Assembly (NCBI RefSeq): GCF_000003815.2
Contig: NC_049986.1
Span: 10,154,369 to 10,218,368 of the forward strand
Direction: 5' to 3'
DNA from: Branchiostoma floridae
Lineage: Eukaryota; Chordata; Leptocardii; Amphioxiformes; Branchiostomatidae
DNA: 64,000 nt
Below are positions 10,178 through 22,839 of the stretch, piece by piece. Positions within the stretch are counted from its first letter, which is position 1. Each line of letters opens with the position of its first letter. The notes beneath the pieces were generated by a model. It was given only the letters and a program-made list of their open reading frames with translations. It ran no database searches and was not told the DNA's origin. A program made the position numbers and the translations under genes.

Positions 10178-13100
10178 ATGGGACGCCGCCGCCGCCACTC
10201 GGCCGCCATCTTGTTGCTGTATTATGTACAAGGTAAGGCAAACTGTTCCTCGTGACCAGTTTTACCAGATGAACAGTTTACGACAGTTATGCTTTTCCTT
10301 GTCCGCTTAGTACGTTTTGCGGCAGCATTTCTTCTTTTTCAGTTGAGTGTTTTCAAACCTGCATGATTCTTTGTGTATATACGCGTAGGTTCGTTTTATG
10401 CTCATCCGTTCGGAGCATGCTTCTCACTAAGTTACAGTACTTGCCTTAAAATGCAGATGTAGTTTGGCTAACGTCACATTTTCAAACCGGGGTCCGGCTG
10501 GGCTGTTTGTTGAAACGAAAAATAGAAATGTAAACGTTAAAGTATACACAAATAATGGCCACCACTATTCTCTTTATGTCTTGTGTAGTTAAGTACTAAG
10601 TCCAGTGTGTCCAGACCACTGCTGCTGCAGTGGTCTGGCCACACCTGCAGCTGCAATCAGTCTTTCTTTGAAAACTCTCTCCTCTTTGCACCATACATTT
10701 CGATCCTGAAAGCTGCCCGACCGAGCCCCGGTTTGGATAAAGGCCACATAAAAAAATTGCGCACAACTGCTGTTGGAGCTATCTTGACTACGAATATTCA
10801 ATGACAGAACCGCATCATTCAGATGCTTGCTAAAATTTCTATATACTTCGATGGCTAAGATTCAAAGAACTTATTTGATTTTGACTTTATTAATATCCAC
10901 AATTAGCTTAACAATATACAAGTACATTGTATACGTATAGTCTGTGTAATGTACTCGTCGCATTTTGAATAAATAAATAAATTGTATACGTAGCTAGTCT
11001 TCCTGTGGTCCTTATCAGCAAACATACAGCGGGACAAAAACTTGACACACAGGAAAATATTCAAACCATACAATGTATATGAAATTCACAGGTAATAAAA
11101 GATAACATAGCGTAGAGTTTTAAGAAACCATTTATAAATAGCGTAGCGTTTTGATAAAACCATTTATAAATCTTTTATCGCCCTAGTCTTGAATAATTAT
11201 GCAGATATTGTTTGGCTTCGTTGTACTACTGATGACTCTATCGAATGTTTTCCATTTTAATGTTCTCTTATCTTATCGTATCAGGAGCATTTGAAAGCTA
11301 ATCTTACAAATCTATTTGCTAGTCGATGCAATATCTATCGCCCATCAAATTAAACCTCATAGATTTGATCCCCCCCCCCCGAATTTCTCAAACCATTTCG
11401 TACAATTTAAGAAATAGATTCGACGTTCGACGTTTACTACGAGGGGGGTTCAATAAGTTCTTTGCCTCACCAAGAAATAACAAGCACAACTCAGATTTTC
11501 AGGCACAACTTCATAGTATGAAGTCTTTTATCAATATCCTCCAAATTTCAAATCATTGGAGTCATTACTTTTCAGGCATTCGTTTTTTCTAAATTAGAAG
11601 GTAAGTGGGGAGAAAAAGAAGGGTGAAGTGTGATCAGACAATTTGACCTCACACCTCAGGTTGCAGATCAATTGTCCACCTTTTTTTTTCGTTATCCCTT
11701 ACCTAACGTTACTGGGTGTCGCCTGCAACATGATGTTCACAATAATTTGAATTTTGGTACACATTTATATAAGACTTTATACATGTACGTGGGGTTATCA
11801 ATAAGTCCCCGACTTTACCGAGAAAAAATAAGCACAGCTCAGATTTCGAAGCATAGATGTCAAGTATAAAGTCTTATATAAATATGTACCAAAATTCAAA
11901 TTAGTGTGATCATTACTTTGCAGTGCGACACCCAGTAACGTTAGGTGAGGGAGAAGGAAAAAAACGTGGACAATTGACCTGACCTGAGTGTGTGGGTCAA
12001 TTTTGCGCTGCTGGAAGTTAGAAACCCAATTCTTTTTGCTTGAAATAGGAAGAGAATCATTATCAAACATTTTGACAACGTCTTTTGTTAATTTATGGCA
12101 TGGGAAACTAGACCCACACATGTCTGATCACAATTCACACAACTTTTTTTCTCGCCACTTACCTTCTAATTTAGGAAAAACGAATGCCTGGAAAGTAATG
12201 ACTCCAATGATTTGAAATTTGGAGGATATTGATAAAAGACTTCATACTATGAAGTTGTGCCTGAAAATCTGAGTTGTGCTTGTTATTTCTTGGTGAGGCA
12301 AAGAACTTATTGAACCCCCCTCGTAATAAATTAGTGCGCCCAAAGAATGATTGCATCGCACGTCGCACCTGCGCCCTTCTTTGTATACCCCTGTCACATT
12401 ATGCAAAAAACCGATCGGTCGACGATTCCGAAAGCTCTAAATGACATTTTCGTGAGTAAGACGTCCGGTGTTCTCGCGTTTTTCCTGGTTCGCCGGCGAT
12501 TTTCAGTTGTTTTAAGATAGTCGCGGTGCTGCGAAACATGTTCTTAATTCCCCTGCCACATTAGGATCTGATCCTTTCCTCCATGCTTGATTGGGTCCGG
12601 TGTCTGATCGAACGAACCAACAAAATTATGATTATGACTAGTGCAATGTGTCAAACGTGACAGGTAGCTTATCATCAAGGCACGAGCATTCACTCAATCT
12701 TTTAACCCTATCCAGACGGGGGGGGGGGGGGCTAAAAGTGCCCGCGGCAACTTTGACCCCCTATAGCTCCCAAACGGCTTGTGCTAGAACAACCAAACTT
12801 GGTGAGTTTTCCTAAAATATTGTTGGCAACAATTTATAAAAAAATGGGGTAAGTTTATGATTTTTCGTGTTGCCATGGCAACGGGTTTCTGAAAGGCAAA
12901 TTTTACAAAAATCACTAATTTTGGTTTAAACAATGGGATTTTAAGATTTTCTTGCTAAACGAAACATCTTTTCATATATCATTAATATCTAAGACTTCTT
13001 AGTTGAACATTTATAATTAAATATTCATAAATTATGCTAATGAGATGACGTAATTGGTCAAAATCCAAGATGGCCGACAATATCATGATGAAAAGTATAA

Positions 13101-16100
13101 CAAGCTTATTTTCACTCAAATTTCATCACTACTTGGTATTTTCTTACAGAAAACATTCATTTGAACGTTTTTAATCCATTTCCAAGGGGTTTTAGCGTTA
13201 TATGTTGAAAAAAATGTATCTTTAAAAATTTAAGGTTGATAATCCAAGATGGCGGATAGCTAAACTACAGATGACGTCGAATGAGCCCCCCCCCCCCCCC
13301 CCAATCCAGGGAAGGCCCAAAAAGCCCAGTCTGGATAGGGTTAAACAGTGAAACATTTTTTCGTTTTGTTGTCGATTTGTTTGGAAATTTATTAGAGCTC
13401 GTGTGATTTTAAATGTCTTTTCTGCTTTATTTTACAAATACAATTTTTCATAACCAAATTGGAAAGAAGCAGAATATCATTATGCATCTCACAGAAATCA
13501 TATCAAATTTAGTTTGCACCTGTACCAGAAGGGGATGTAGCCCCGGCCGGACTCGAAAGCCACAAATTTGTTCCTGTGGATCGTCAGATACCGCAAGGGG
13601 TACCTCTCGGTGCTTTCAGGATTAGGTCATGGTATCTATTTGCTTCCCGGTCCGGGCTGATTTTAACTGCACATTCCAGGAGACCGACCGTGCCCCCAAA
13701 TAGCCCGGTAGTCCCAGGTTGTTCCACGTGGTCACAGGGTTCACACCGGAAAGTGCCGAAAAACAGCCCGTTAACTACTCGAAGGGGCCCCTTTTTCATA
13801 TACATGGAGCGTACCATAAGTCGTCATAGTTATATGACCTACTTAGTACGTAATAACAATGATATTGATACGTTATATTCTTCTTTAAGCTGTGTTAGTT
13901 GGTCGAGCTCTGGCGGTGGGAACACAAACTGACTCCGAGATCTACTCCCTATGTAACAACACCTGGACCAACAAGACACGTGTCAACAATGATCGGTTCT
14001 TCAACAAGGTGTTGTTCGACGACACGGGGGTCTTCAACATCACAAAGGCCTTAAACAACGGAAGTTTCTTCGGCAACATGTCGTTTTCCCAAGACATGTG
14101 GCTCTTCAACAACACATTTCCCTGCAATTACACTGGATCAGGTATGTCTGAAGTAATTATTGACCATTTAGAAGGTAAACGTAATGGAAGTCCCAATGCC
14201 ATATCCCCAACAAATTCCTGTCTCTGTGTATGCGTATTGGGTAATGTGAACGTGAATATTCAGAACTAATTGATCTACATGCACTTAATTGACAGTTGTG
14301 TTGGCAACTTAGATTTATCTGAATACATAGGTGCATGCAGTAAAGACTTGTACATCAGTCCATTCAGCTCGTTCACGTTTCCAAGTAACCATGCGCGACA
14401 ATAGGAATTCCTAACGCCACGTACACGGAAGTGTAAACGAGCTTGTACAGTTACAATTTAATTTCTGTTTAGAATGGATGTCGGGGAACGAGTCGGTTGT
14501 GACGCCACCCCCCGACATTGACTACAAAGCGTCGTGGGAAGACCTTCTGTTCCTTGCACTGTTGGTCATTTCTGCCTTGGTGGGAACAGTCGGTAACGCT
14601 GCTGTCATCCTGGCATTCTGCCTGTATAAAAAGGTATGTGTTCCTCTTTTAAAGATATACTGTGTAGGATTTGAACCCCGGAATCTAAATATTATTGGGA
14701 AAATTAATTTGAATGACCCATTTAACAATTTTCCAGCATATTCTATAACAAATATTTGTTATTGAAAGCAGAAGGTTATTCTTCTAACAGAGAAAAGGTC
14801 ACTTAGGCCTACGTCACATTTCCAAACCGGGGCCCGGTCGGGCAAATTCCGATAACGAAAAATATAATATAAAAGACACCAAACTACAGAAGACGTAGAA
14901 AGAGTAGTTTCTGAGCATTATTAGTGTATATTTTTGCGTATACATTTCTATTTTTCGCTTTCACAAACAGCCCGGCCGGGCCCCAATATAGAAATGTAAC
15001 GTTAGCCTTATTCAGGCAAACGCAGAGGGTTCATCTTGAGTCTAACCCACAGCTGAGTCTAAGACAAAGTGAATTTTTTTTCGAAACGTTAGCATTTTGG
15101 GGCTGTATGATAGGGAAATGGGACGTTGGCTTTTATCATGTTGGAAAACCAGACTTTGATGCATGTTGGGGGCTTCACGAACGGTCTAGAAAAAGGTTGT
15201 TTGGATGCAGTCATTTAAAGTCAAGGGGGTCAAAGGTTATATACATTTGTTTAGATGTATTCCATCATGTTGTGCCGTATGGAATCTTCTGATATGCCAT
15301 ACATTTATATGTGCTGACTATCCTGTCAATGTTCGTTTTTAGCAACTTCAGGTAGGTGACTTTTGATAGCTTCTTTTTACCATAGGTACCATGTACATTG
15401 AATATGATTCAGTGCTATTTATGTTCTTTGTCCAACAGGTTCGCACCACTGGCAATACCTTTATCCTGAACACAAGCATCTGGGATCTGGTATCGTCTGC
15501 CGTTGCCACCCCACTGATGATCTCTTCTATCACGACCGGCCTACCGAACTGCGGACGACCTTGCTGTGCCTTCATAGGCTTTCTGAATCTGTTTAGCATA
15601 ACTCAGTCAATGTTAACCTGTATTCTCATTGCCTTTAACCGATATGTACACGTTGTGCTACCACTAGCCACTTACAAGCGCTTGTTTGGTCCTATCAAGG
15701 CTTTCGTCTGGGTGGCTGGGGAATGGGTGACCGGTATCCTGATACTATTCCCTGCTATAGTAGGAATATACGGCTGTTTGGGATGGGACGAATATGTACA
15801 AGTATGTCAGTTATCTTACGACGACCCCAGAAGTGAACTGTTTTTCAAAAATGTCTTTCAGTCCTGGTACTGGTTTGCAGTGTTCGCCATATCTGCTTTT
15901 TACGCCCGAATCTACCTGCACGTGCGGAAGAGTACCATGGCCATCGGCCAGCATCTCGGCCACAGCCCCCACCAAGTGTCCCTGCAGGCGGTGAAGCGTA
16001 CAAAACACATGTTCTACATCTTCTTCACTTTTCTCACGCTGACCTGTCCGGTTGTTGTCGTGAATTATGTTGATTTCTGGGCTACCTTTCTCCCAAAAGC

Positions 16101-16368
16101 TGTTTTCTTTATCAGCTTTGCCATGTTCTACTGCAACACCGCAGTCAATCCCATCATTTACACCTGGACCCTGAAAGAGTTTCGGCAAGCGTTCAGGTCC
16201 ATGGTCCGCTGCAGACGACATATTGTCCCAGCTCCCCAAACTAATCAACATACCGGTACGGTTCAGAAAACCACGAGAACCTCTCGATCAACGAAAGTCT
16301 TACCACCGTTGGCAGTTTCTAAACGCGTTGAGCAGGCAGGGCCGTCAATGCCAGTGGTAGATACCTGA
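10178..16368 (+). CDS. Gene A: four-exon NRY-motif rhodopsin-class GPCR
   Basis: Exons: 10178-10232, 13890-14141, 14473-14633 and 15439-16368, all GT-AG with phases 1, 1 and 0; they join to 465 codons plus stop. Exon 1 encodes an Arg-rich signal peptide (MGRRRRHSAAILLLYYVQ) and its ATG has G at -3 and +4. Exon 2 is an ectodomain with about seven Asn-X-Ser/Thr sites. Exon 3 carries TM1 with the GN motif. Exon 4 carries TM2-TM7: Asp in TM2 (about residue 172), CC at the top of TM3, NRY (about 223-225), a Cys in the second outer loop, TLTCP in TM6, NPIIY (about 393-397) and helix 8. The tail ends PVVDT. NRY in place of DRY resembles Tre1/moody, GPR84 and melatonin receptors; ligand unknown. It should be a plasma-membrane receptor coupling to G proteins. 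Confidence 0.87.
10466..10745. mobile_element. GC-ended TIR MITE in gene A intron 1
   Basis: The left end (GTCACATTTTCAAACCGGGG near 10474) mirrors a right end with CCCGACCGAGCCCCGGTTTGG (near 10716). Relatives sit at 14803-15010, 51810-51998 and 52022-52258. A 12-bp-arm palindrome (10611-10638) lies inside this copy. Confidence 0.65.
11440..12323. mobile_element. Mariner-type MITE with about 170-bp TIRs and a second hairpin inside
   Basis: The outer arms 11440-11611 and 12152-12323 are nearly perfect reverse complements and are flanked by TA on both sides (11438-11439 and 12324-12325), as expected for Tc1/mariner insertion. An inner inverted repeat (about 11698-11784 against 11870-11950) encloses another GGGGTT..AATAAGT terminus, so a related element is nested inside. 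No transposase frame is present. It lies in gene A intron 1. Confidence 0.85.
12706..13340. mobile_element. TTAA-flanked MITE (piggyBac-like), copy 1
   Basis: The termini CCCTATCCAGAC and GTCTGGATAGGG are perfect inverted repeats, flanked by TTAA on both sides (12702-12705 and 13341-13344); a TTAA duplication with CCC/GGG ends is the piggyBac pattern. G and C homopolymers sit just inside the ends. The interior has a perfect RFX X-box (12869-12882) and two AAGATGGC (YY1-type) motifs (13065-13074 and 13244-13255). There is no transposase frame. It lies in gene A intron 1. Confidence 0.8.
14803..15010. mobile_element. GC-ended TIR MITE in gene A intron 3
   Basis: The left end TTAGGCCTACGTCACATTTC mirrors the right end ...GAAATGTAACGTTAGCCTTA with a few mismatches. 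GGGGCCCGG blocks lie just inside each end. The interior is AT-rich. Confidence 0.75.
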
Positions 16369-17125
16369 GGACAGTACAACCATCCACTGCCGGGGCAACT
16401 TCATTTTTTTGGTATGTTGTTCTGCAATGAATTCTTGAACTGCTAGAGGGCAATTTTGATCGATGCAGCCGATTCAAAATAGGGGTGTTTAAGTATTCAT
16501 TCGAATTACATGGAATTCATACCAGTTTTACGACATACATAAGAATGGAGATGAGTTAAACCCCTTTTCTTGTTGGACCTAATCAGAGAAACCGGAACTG
16601 CATGAAGAAATTCAGTACCGGATTTTTGACCGATTAGAAAATGAACAGATTTTACAGGCAGGCGTTCACTTGTTATGAAGCTTACAGGTCCGCGAGTAAA
16701 AGAGCGAAGTAGCTAGAGGAGAGTTTCATCAAGTGTCTTCTGCAGTCAAACTTGGTCTACGTTAACAGAGGTAGTTAGTGCTGTTATCATAAAGACAGCT
16801 AAGATTTCAAGACGCCAGTGGAAGTCGGAAGAAACTCAACCGCATAGAATCCTTTGTGAAATTGACCATTGTTTTGGGTATCAACCATTCGCTAGTTTCC
16901 ACAGACAATTAAGTCCAGTTAGACCTAATACTTTGGACCGTACCTGTACCTGTACCTGAATTTTCTGTACGATACACACCCTATAGCTACTTCAATATGA
17001 TTGTTTTGCGTTAATTTTAAAGCTTCGGGGTTCCATTAATAATAACAGTACATAATTTACTGTGTTATACGTGTGTAGATGTGATGGCCATAAAACAAAT
17101 AAATTGCAAATTCTCAGTTTGACAC
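16369..17125. other. Gene A 3' flank, no gene recognised
   Basis: Possible 3' UTR. AATAAATTG near 17098 could serve as a polyadenylation signal for a long UTR, but nothing else supports it. Confidence 0.4.
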
Positions 17126-17620
17126 ATGAAACTTTCTGAGGTGTCAGGCGGCTATACTAGTAATTGCCCAAAGTCCCTGAGCATATGTTTGAGTATTCCG
17201 GGTATCTTACGGGTGGTACGTTCAAGGTTCATGCACGGTTTATCCCTTCCAATGCTTTTAGATGGAATTAAAGACCAGGTAAGCCTTGCGGAATCCACCG
17301 CGCTTATCGAAAAGATTAAGTGTCCATCCCAATGTGAGTGGTTCAAAACCAACAGTCCTTTGCTCACGTGATGACCAGAGGACTTTGGCTTCAATTGCTC
17401 AAACTCCTTCGGCAGATGTTTTGCTATTAGGTATCAAACAGGTGATACATTCAAGGTTTTTGATACGTAGTTGACGCAAAGGTTTCCTTCCAATGCTTTT
17501 AGATCTAATAACATTAACACCGGATAAGTCTTGAGGAGCAGGTGTGCAAGTGTGAGTGTTGTAGTCTAGAGTTTCCGTTGAACGTGCAGGGGATTTGAAA
17601 CCTAGTCTATAGTCTTTATT
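17126..17620 (-). repeat. Dispersed repeat, two tandem units
   Basis: Two related units share GCAGATGTTTTGCTATTAGG and TTCCAATGCTTTTAGAT. Inverse-orientation relatives lie at 22840-23640, 24440-24600 and 33540-33750. No coding sense was found. Confidence 0.6.
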
Positions 17621-18424
17621 TGTGAGTTTTTGCATATAATCTGTCGTGGAATCAATATCTATCGCTTACCTAGGCCTCATTATCATGTTCAACTACACTT
17701 AAATAGTAACTTGTACAACATGAAGTGTGCTTGAGTTGTTTTGCAATTTTCCCATTCATTTAAAGTGCTATGAAGCATTATACATAAATGTCAAATGTAA
17801 AAATATTTCAATTTATACAGTATAGTTGTATATGAAGGAAGTGTTCACATTGTCAGTCGTGTCTGAATGAAGTCCATATGTTTCGATATGATACGTTTAA
17901 TCTAATTTTTCGTTTATTTCATTTCGACTATGGACAAAAGGCAATGCTTGTACGTGGATTTTAAAGAAAGTTTGGTAGTAAACAAACTATGTGCTCGAAA
18001 AGCCTCGTTTATCACAAATATGATTTCTAGTATATATGCTAGATAAACAGATAGACTTAGAATAGATGTCATTGTCCTTTTGATTTATCTAGATATTTCA
18101 ATTTTCTTCTTTTTTAAAGTAAACAACTCTATGCCACTGTTTTACTATGGGCATGCTTTATTATTAATCATCAAATATTTCCTGTGGAGCAGGTGTGTGT
18201 GATTAGACTGCCATAATGCAAAGCTAGCTATAGTGTTTCAGCTGCGCTCCTAGGATATCTAGAAAAGGTCTTGTCAAATCCAGGATCATTTTCAGTTAAG
18301 TCAATAGCCTCCAGTAGTCAGCTCATAACGCAACCTATCCCTGACTCGCGATCGAAAAAAAACTGCTAATTTTCCTGATTGTGTGTGGCCACATTCTAGT
18401 CTGGTAACCGGTCAGAACCATTGG
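17621..18424. other. Intergenic, nothing recognised
   Basis: AT-rich sequence with no supported gene or repeat ends. Confidence 0.5.
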
Positions 18425-18577
18425 AACTCGTCGCTATATCTGCAGTGCTAGGTGCGTAGCCTGCCCGTCTAGTTTATAAGAGCACACTTGGGGATTTTTC
18501 TACCTAAATCGTCGGGAACTCGTCGCTATCTCTGCAGCGCTAGGAGCGTTACCTGCCCGTCTACTTTTTAAGTGCAC
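18425..18577. repeat. Tandem repeat, 92-bp period, cut by an assembly gap
   Basis: AACTCGTCGCTAT...CTGCCCGTCTA appears at 18425 and again at 18517. The array runs into the N run 18578-18694, so its true length is unknown and it probably caused the gap. Confidence 0.8.
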
Positions 18578-18928
18578 NNNNNNNNNNNNNNNNNNNNNNN
18601 NNNNNNNNNNNNNNNNNNNNNNNNNNNNNNNNNNNNNNNNNNNNNNNNNNNNNNNNNNNNNNNNNNNNNNNNNNNNNNNNNNNNNNNNNNNNNNCTCTTA
18701 CTGTGTTAAACACGTATCCCGCAGTGAAAGAGATCTACCGGGTGCCAACGACTACCCCCGTAGGAAGAGGTTCTCTTCTGCCCCGAAGAGAGGCTGGCCA
18801 AGTCACGATAGACTCCATACCAGGTAACTACATTTAGTATTTGCCCTTCTCCAGACTACAGACAGTATTACAAACGTCTGCTTCTCTGTAACTTTACATC
18901 CCGCTGAAGTCTGCCTCTGCGCACCGCC

Positions 18929-20522
18929 ATGTTCAACAACAGCTCCGTCCTTCCATCGCTTCCCACCGCATCACCTGACATCTTCGACAGGCAGCTTCAA
19001 TGTGTCCTGACGAACCTGCTCAAGAGGACCGTATCATACGACCAAGCCCGCCAAGCCTGTTCCGTGTACAAGGACTTTACAAAGTTGGGACCTATCACAG
19101 CTATTGTATTTTGGCTAGTCGGTATTTTCATAATCATAACTAATGCTGCGGTGATCTTGACAATTATCCGAACTCGGACACTCCGCAAACCGGTCTACTT
19201 TTATATGGCAAATCTGGCCATGTCAGATCTTATGTCTGGTATTGGACAACTGTATTATGCTGGTGTAGAGTACAGTCTGTACAGTAGATTGTATAGTACA
19301 AATGTCATATTTTATAGCCAGGTTATGTCTGCTACAGCTCTAGCTCTATTCTCTCTGAATTCCTATGTTGCCGTTAAGCACCCTATATTCTTCCGCATCC
19401 ATTCCGACACGGCTAACCGTGATGCAGGTATAGCCATTGCCTCGTCTTGGCTGATTCTGTCTTTGGTGGTTTTCACACCAAGTATGGGATGGAACTGTCT
19501 GGACATGCCCTCACCAAACTGCTCTGGCTACTACAACGACTCATTTGTTGGTCTGTCAATCACTATGGTCCTACTCCCAGCTATTATAATGTTGTTTACA
19601 AATACCAGCGTTTTCATAGCTATTAAAAACCGACAAAAGAACAGACCTGGACAACAAGTAGGGGCCGGGGTAAGGAACCAAATTCAGGATGACGCCGAAG
19701 CACACAACAGGACAGGGCAACACGACGATAACCCCGTACAAACTGGGGCTGAAAGAAAGTTCCGAAAAATTGTAGAAAAATCTAGGACAGTCCTGATTCA
19801 TGTAGTCGTGGCTTTTGTCTTTTGGCTCATCTCTATTCTGTTCATCCCGATATGCCGCAAGATGTGCCCTCCATCAACTGGGCCTCGAGGAGTCTACGTA
19901 CTTCTGCTGATGACTTTGAACTCAGCGATCAACCCGATTACGAGCACTTTGCGCACACCGGAGTTGAGAGATGGACTCTGGCAAAATATGGCAGCGATCC
20001 ATCGGGTACTTGTCGCAGTGTTTAGGGCAAACCCTGAAGACCCACCAGACAGACAGCCTGCATTACGTNNNNNNNNNNNNNNNNNNNNNNNNNNNNNNNN
20101 NNNNNNNNNNNNNNNNNNNNNNNNNNNNNNNNNNNNNNNNNNNNNNNNNNNNNNNNNNNNNNNNNNNNCTCAACACTTCGAACGTCAGAGAAAATCCGCA
20201 GGGTCCAACAGCCTTCCTACAAAACACTTCAATCGTCAAAGAAAGTAACGTCAGAGAAAATCCGCAAGTCGAACAACCTGTACTACAAACTACTTCAAAT
20301 GTTAGAGAAAATCCGCAAGTCGAACAGCCTGTACTGCAAAACACTTCAAACGCCAAAGAAAATCTGCAGGTCCAACATCCTGCACTACAAAACACTTCAA
20401 ACGTCAGAGAAAATCCGCAAGTCGAACAACTTGTACTACAAAACACTTCAAACGCCAAAGAAAATCTGCAGGTCCAACAGCCTGCACTACAAAACACTTC
20501 AATTGACATAGAAAATCCGTAA
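18929..20522 (+). CDS. Gene C: EDG/cannabinoid-like GPCR with degenerate activation motifs and repeat tail
   Basis: It starts at ATG in a good context (CACCGCCATG). Seven TM helices fall in about residues 54-340. The LAMSD motif of TM2 (Asp100) and PSMGWNC in the second outer loop with a Cys190-Cys198 pair, and no TM3-top cysteine, match the EDG/cannabinoid branch. Two hallmarks are lost: the DRY position reads NSY (144-146, no Arg) and NPxxY reads NPITS (335-339, no Tyr). After residue 380 a 100-N gap (20069-20168) intervenes; the tail resumes in a different frame, so the true gap is not 100 bp. The tail is 17/22-residue repeats (consensus NTSNVRENPQVEQPVLQ) ended by TAA at 20520-20522. The same frame then stays open to TAG at 20811-20813. 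Signalling ability is uncertain; scavenger or arrestin-type roles are possible. Confidence 0.82.
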
Positions 20523-20813
20523 GTCGAACAACCTGTACTACAAAACACTTCAAACGTCAGAGCAAGTTACGTCAGAGAAAACCCTCAAGTCGAACAGCCT
20601 TTACTACAAAACACTTCAAACGTCAGGCAAATTTACGTCAGAGAAAATCCGCAAGTCAAACAGCCTGTACTACAAAACACTGTGAACGTCAGAGAAAATA
20701 ACATCATAGAAAATCCACAAGTCGAACAACTTGTGCCACAAAACACCGCAAACGTCGAGGACGCTGCAGCTTCCGTAGGCGGATGTGAAGAGAATATGCC
20801 AGAAGAACAATAG
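20169..20813 (+). repeat. 51/66-bp coding minisatellite in the gene C tail
   Basis: About ten units encoding NTSNVRENPQVEQPVLQ variants, some with five extra residues. One unit has TAA (20520) where the others have CAA. The last units lie 3' of that stop but keep the frame to 20813. Confidence 0.9.
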
Positions 20814-21705
20814 TCAACTGGAAGCCACAGCAAAAGTCAGGTCAGTCAGGGAGTGGCATGGACTATACCAGACTGTCCAAATAAAAACATTGAAAACCTT
20901 ACCATAGTGGAAATCGACTAGCCGATAAGAAATGAAAGAAAAAAGCACACAGAAAGGGAAAACAAACATATGTTGGAAAAAACAAATCGTAGTTGTGTCC
21001 ATGTTCTCTGAATAAACAATCATGACTCTTGTTTGTTTGTTCGCTTGTTTGTTAAGGGTAAGGGATGACCCATGTTAATCAGTGTTAATCATAGCTAACT
21101 TCAACAGTGCCAGCGGTAAGTACAAAACATTATCCAGAAATATGTTTTGACAAAGTCAAAATGTTTATCTAATGCGTGCAATATTGTCAAATATATATTT
21201 GAAAAAAATATTTCTGTTTCTGTAACTGGGCAGCGCAGTATCTGCCATCAGGCGCTTGCCAGCAATGTGTAAAAAAGGTTTGCCCTTTTAGTGTTATGAA
21301 AAGAGATAACCGATTCAAGTTATTCTAACAAGCTCCATTGTCTTTATCTTTTTGTATGATATGCTAGTAGATAGGGTTGTTAATACCAAACACTGCATGA
21401 GCCTTGATTTTCTGATGCAACAAGATGTTAGAGTCATTGCATGAGAAAACCAGGCAGAGGTTGGAAGATGGGGGTCGGCCAAATCGACTCAAACTTTCTA
21501 TTCGTGAAAAGTATGTGAAACTATATGATTAAAATCGTCCAGCTATTTTTTGTCGTTATGGCGGTTTGGGTACCCCCCTCAGAGACTCTCCAAAGTCAAC
21601 TATTCATGACTGAACTTACAACCCCCCACTGTTTTAATTCGATGCCAATTCTCTGAGAGGATTATTAACCCTACGAAACACAAACTTATTTCAATCTTAG
21701 CATGG
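20814..21705. other. Gene C 3' flank, no gene recognised
   Basis: It starts with sequence matching the gene F extended tail (CAAAAGTCAG...GGGAGTG), so it is ancestral coding or UTR sequence. AATAAAC near 21013 is a possible polyadenylation signal. Nothing is recognised beyond it. Confidence 0.45.
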
Positions 21706-21990
21706 CGTCATGCGTGGCGTAACTGGTATAGCGTTCGGCTCGGAATCTAGGTCCCAACTTCGATACCCGCCGTGCCCCCAACTTTGTGCCCTTGGGAAAG
21801 GCACTTAACACGATCTTCCTCACTTCAACCAAGGTATTTGACTTCGGCCGGGGAGGTAAAGGAAAAGACTACCTTTAACTTCTGACTTAACTGTGTGGCA
21901 CTGTTGATATAAGTTACTAACTTGATTGCAGTGCCACATTGCCCTCGTCTATCCAAGAAGCAAATAAAAAGAAATCTTAGCGTAAAACGC
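21706..21990 (+). mobile_element. tRNA-derived SINE
   Basis: A box A-like TGGCGTAACTGGTATAGCG is followed about 35 bp later by a box B-like ACTTCGATACCC, then a SINE body (GGGAAAGGCACTTAACACGA). It is not a tRNA gene: there is no 72-nt cloverleaf and a long body follows. Confidence 0.65.
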
Positions 21991-22355
21991 CAAGGTACTT
22001 TACACTGGGCTACACAAATGCTTAAGAGACATACAAGGAGACACGTCCGTTTAATTTCCGAACTTATCTAGTGTGAATTATAAATGTTCACGTAACGTAA
22101 TACAAACCGTTTAAATTTTCACTCTTGAATGCTCTCTATTCGCGTTAGTGCCGACAAATTTCTTAAGTACCTAAATGCCATCGACTCTATACCATTGCAA
22201 TTTTTATGTGAAAAATCCACTCAACGATAAAGCATGTAATGCTTAGGTAGATCTAGAATTAAGACTTTCATATAGCTGATGCTCTTCTATGAGTCGAAGA
22301 CATTTTTGATCTCCTACCATGACGCACACATTTTCAGTACACAGCGCGATGGTAA

Positions 22356-22562
22356 AATGGGCCAAAGGCAGAGCAATTATATGTTGAAAATTTTCCTTTA
22401 TATTTTGTGTTCAAAGCAACCAGGAGCGTCACGCTAGGAATCAGAAGCAATTAAAATTGGCCAGAGGCAGATAAATTGCATATTCGTTGAAAATCTTCCT
22501 TGATATTTTGTGTTGAAAGCAGACAGGAGCGCCATTCTCAGCTGGATGGCAGAAGCAATTAA
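22356..22562. repeat. Two-unit tandem duplication of about 105 bp
   Basis: Both units share GGCAGA..ATT..TTGAAAAT.TTCC.T.ATATTTTGTGTT and end CAGAAGCAATTA. No gene. Confidence 0.65.
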
Positions 22563-22839
22563 CGCCTCAGCTGCAATTTTCTTTTTTGTCGAGGCCGACA
22601 TCCCTGTGTTTAGTGGCTTTAGCGCCAGACGTTCATGAGTTATGCGACATAAAAGTTGCTGAAGGCCTCAGAACCGTACCCCCCCCCCTCACTTCCTCAT
22701 CAGAATAGGGTTAATGCAAAACGTGGTCCTTCTGATATTTTATATAAATTATGATAATGAGCTGACAACATGTCAAACTATTCCTCTTACATTGACGAGA
22801 CAATGAGACGAGTGCAATGATCACGGATAAGACTCGGAA

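Noticed and set aside
21669-22718. A third TTAA-type element bounded by TTAACCCTA and TAGGGTTAA
   Set aside because: Only about 9 bp of the ends match and the interior does not resemble the other two copies; it may be chance.
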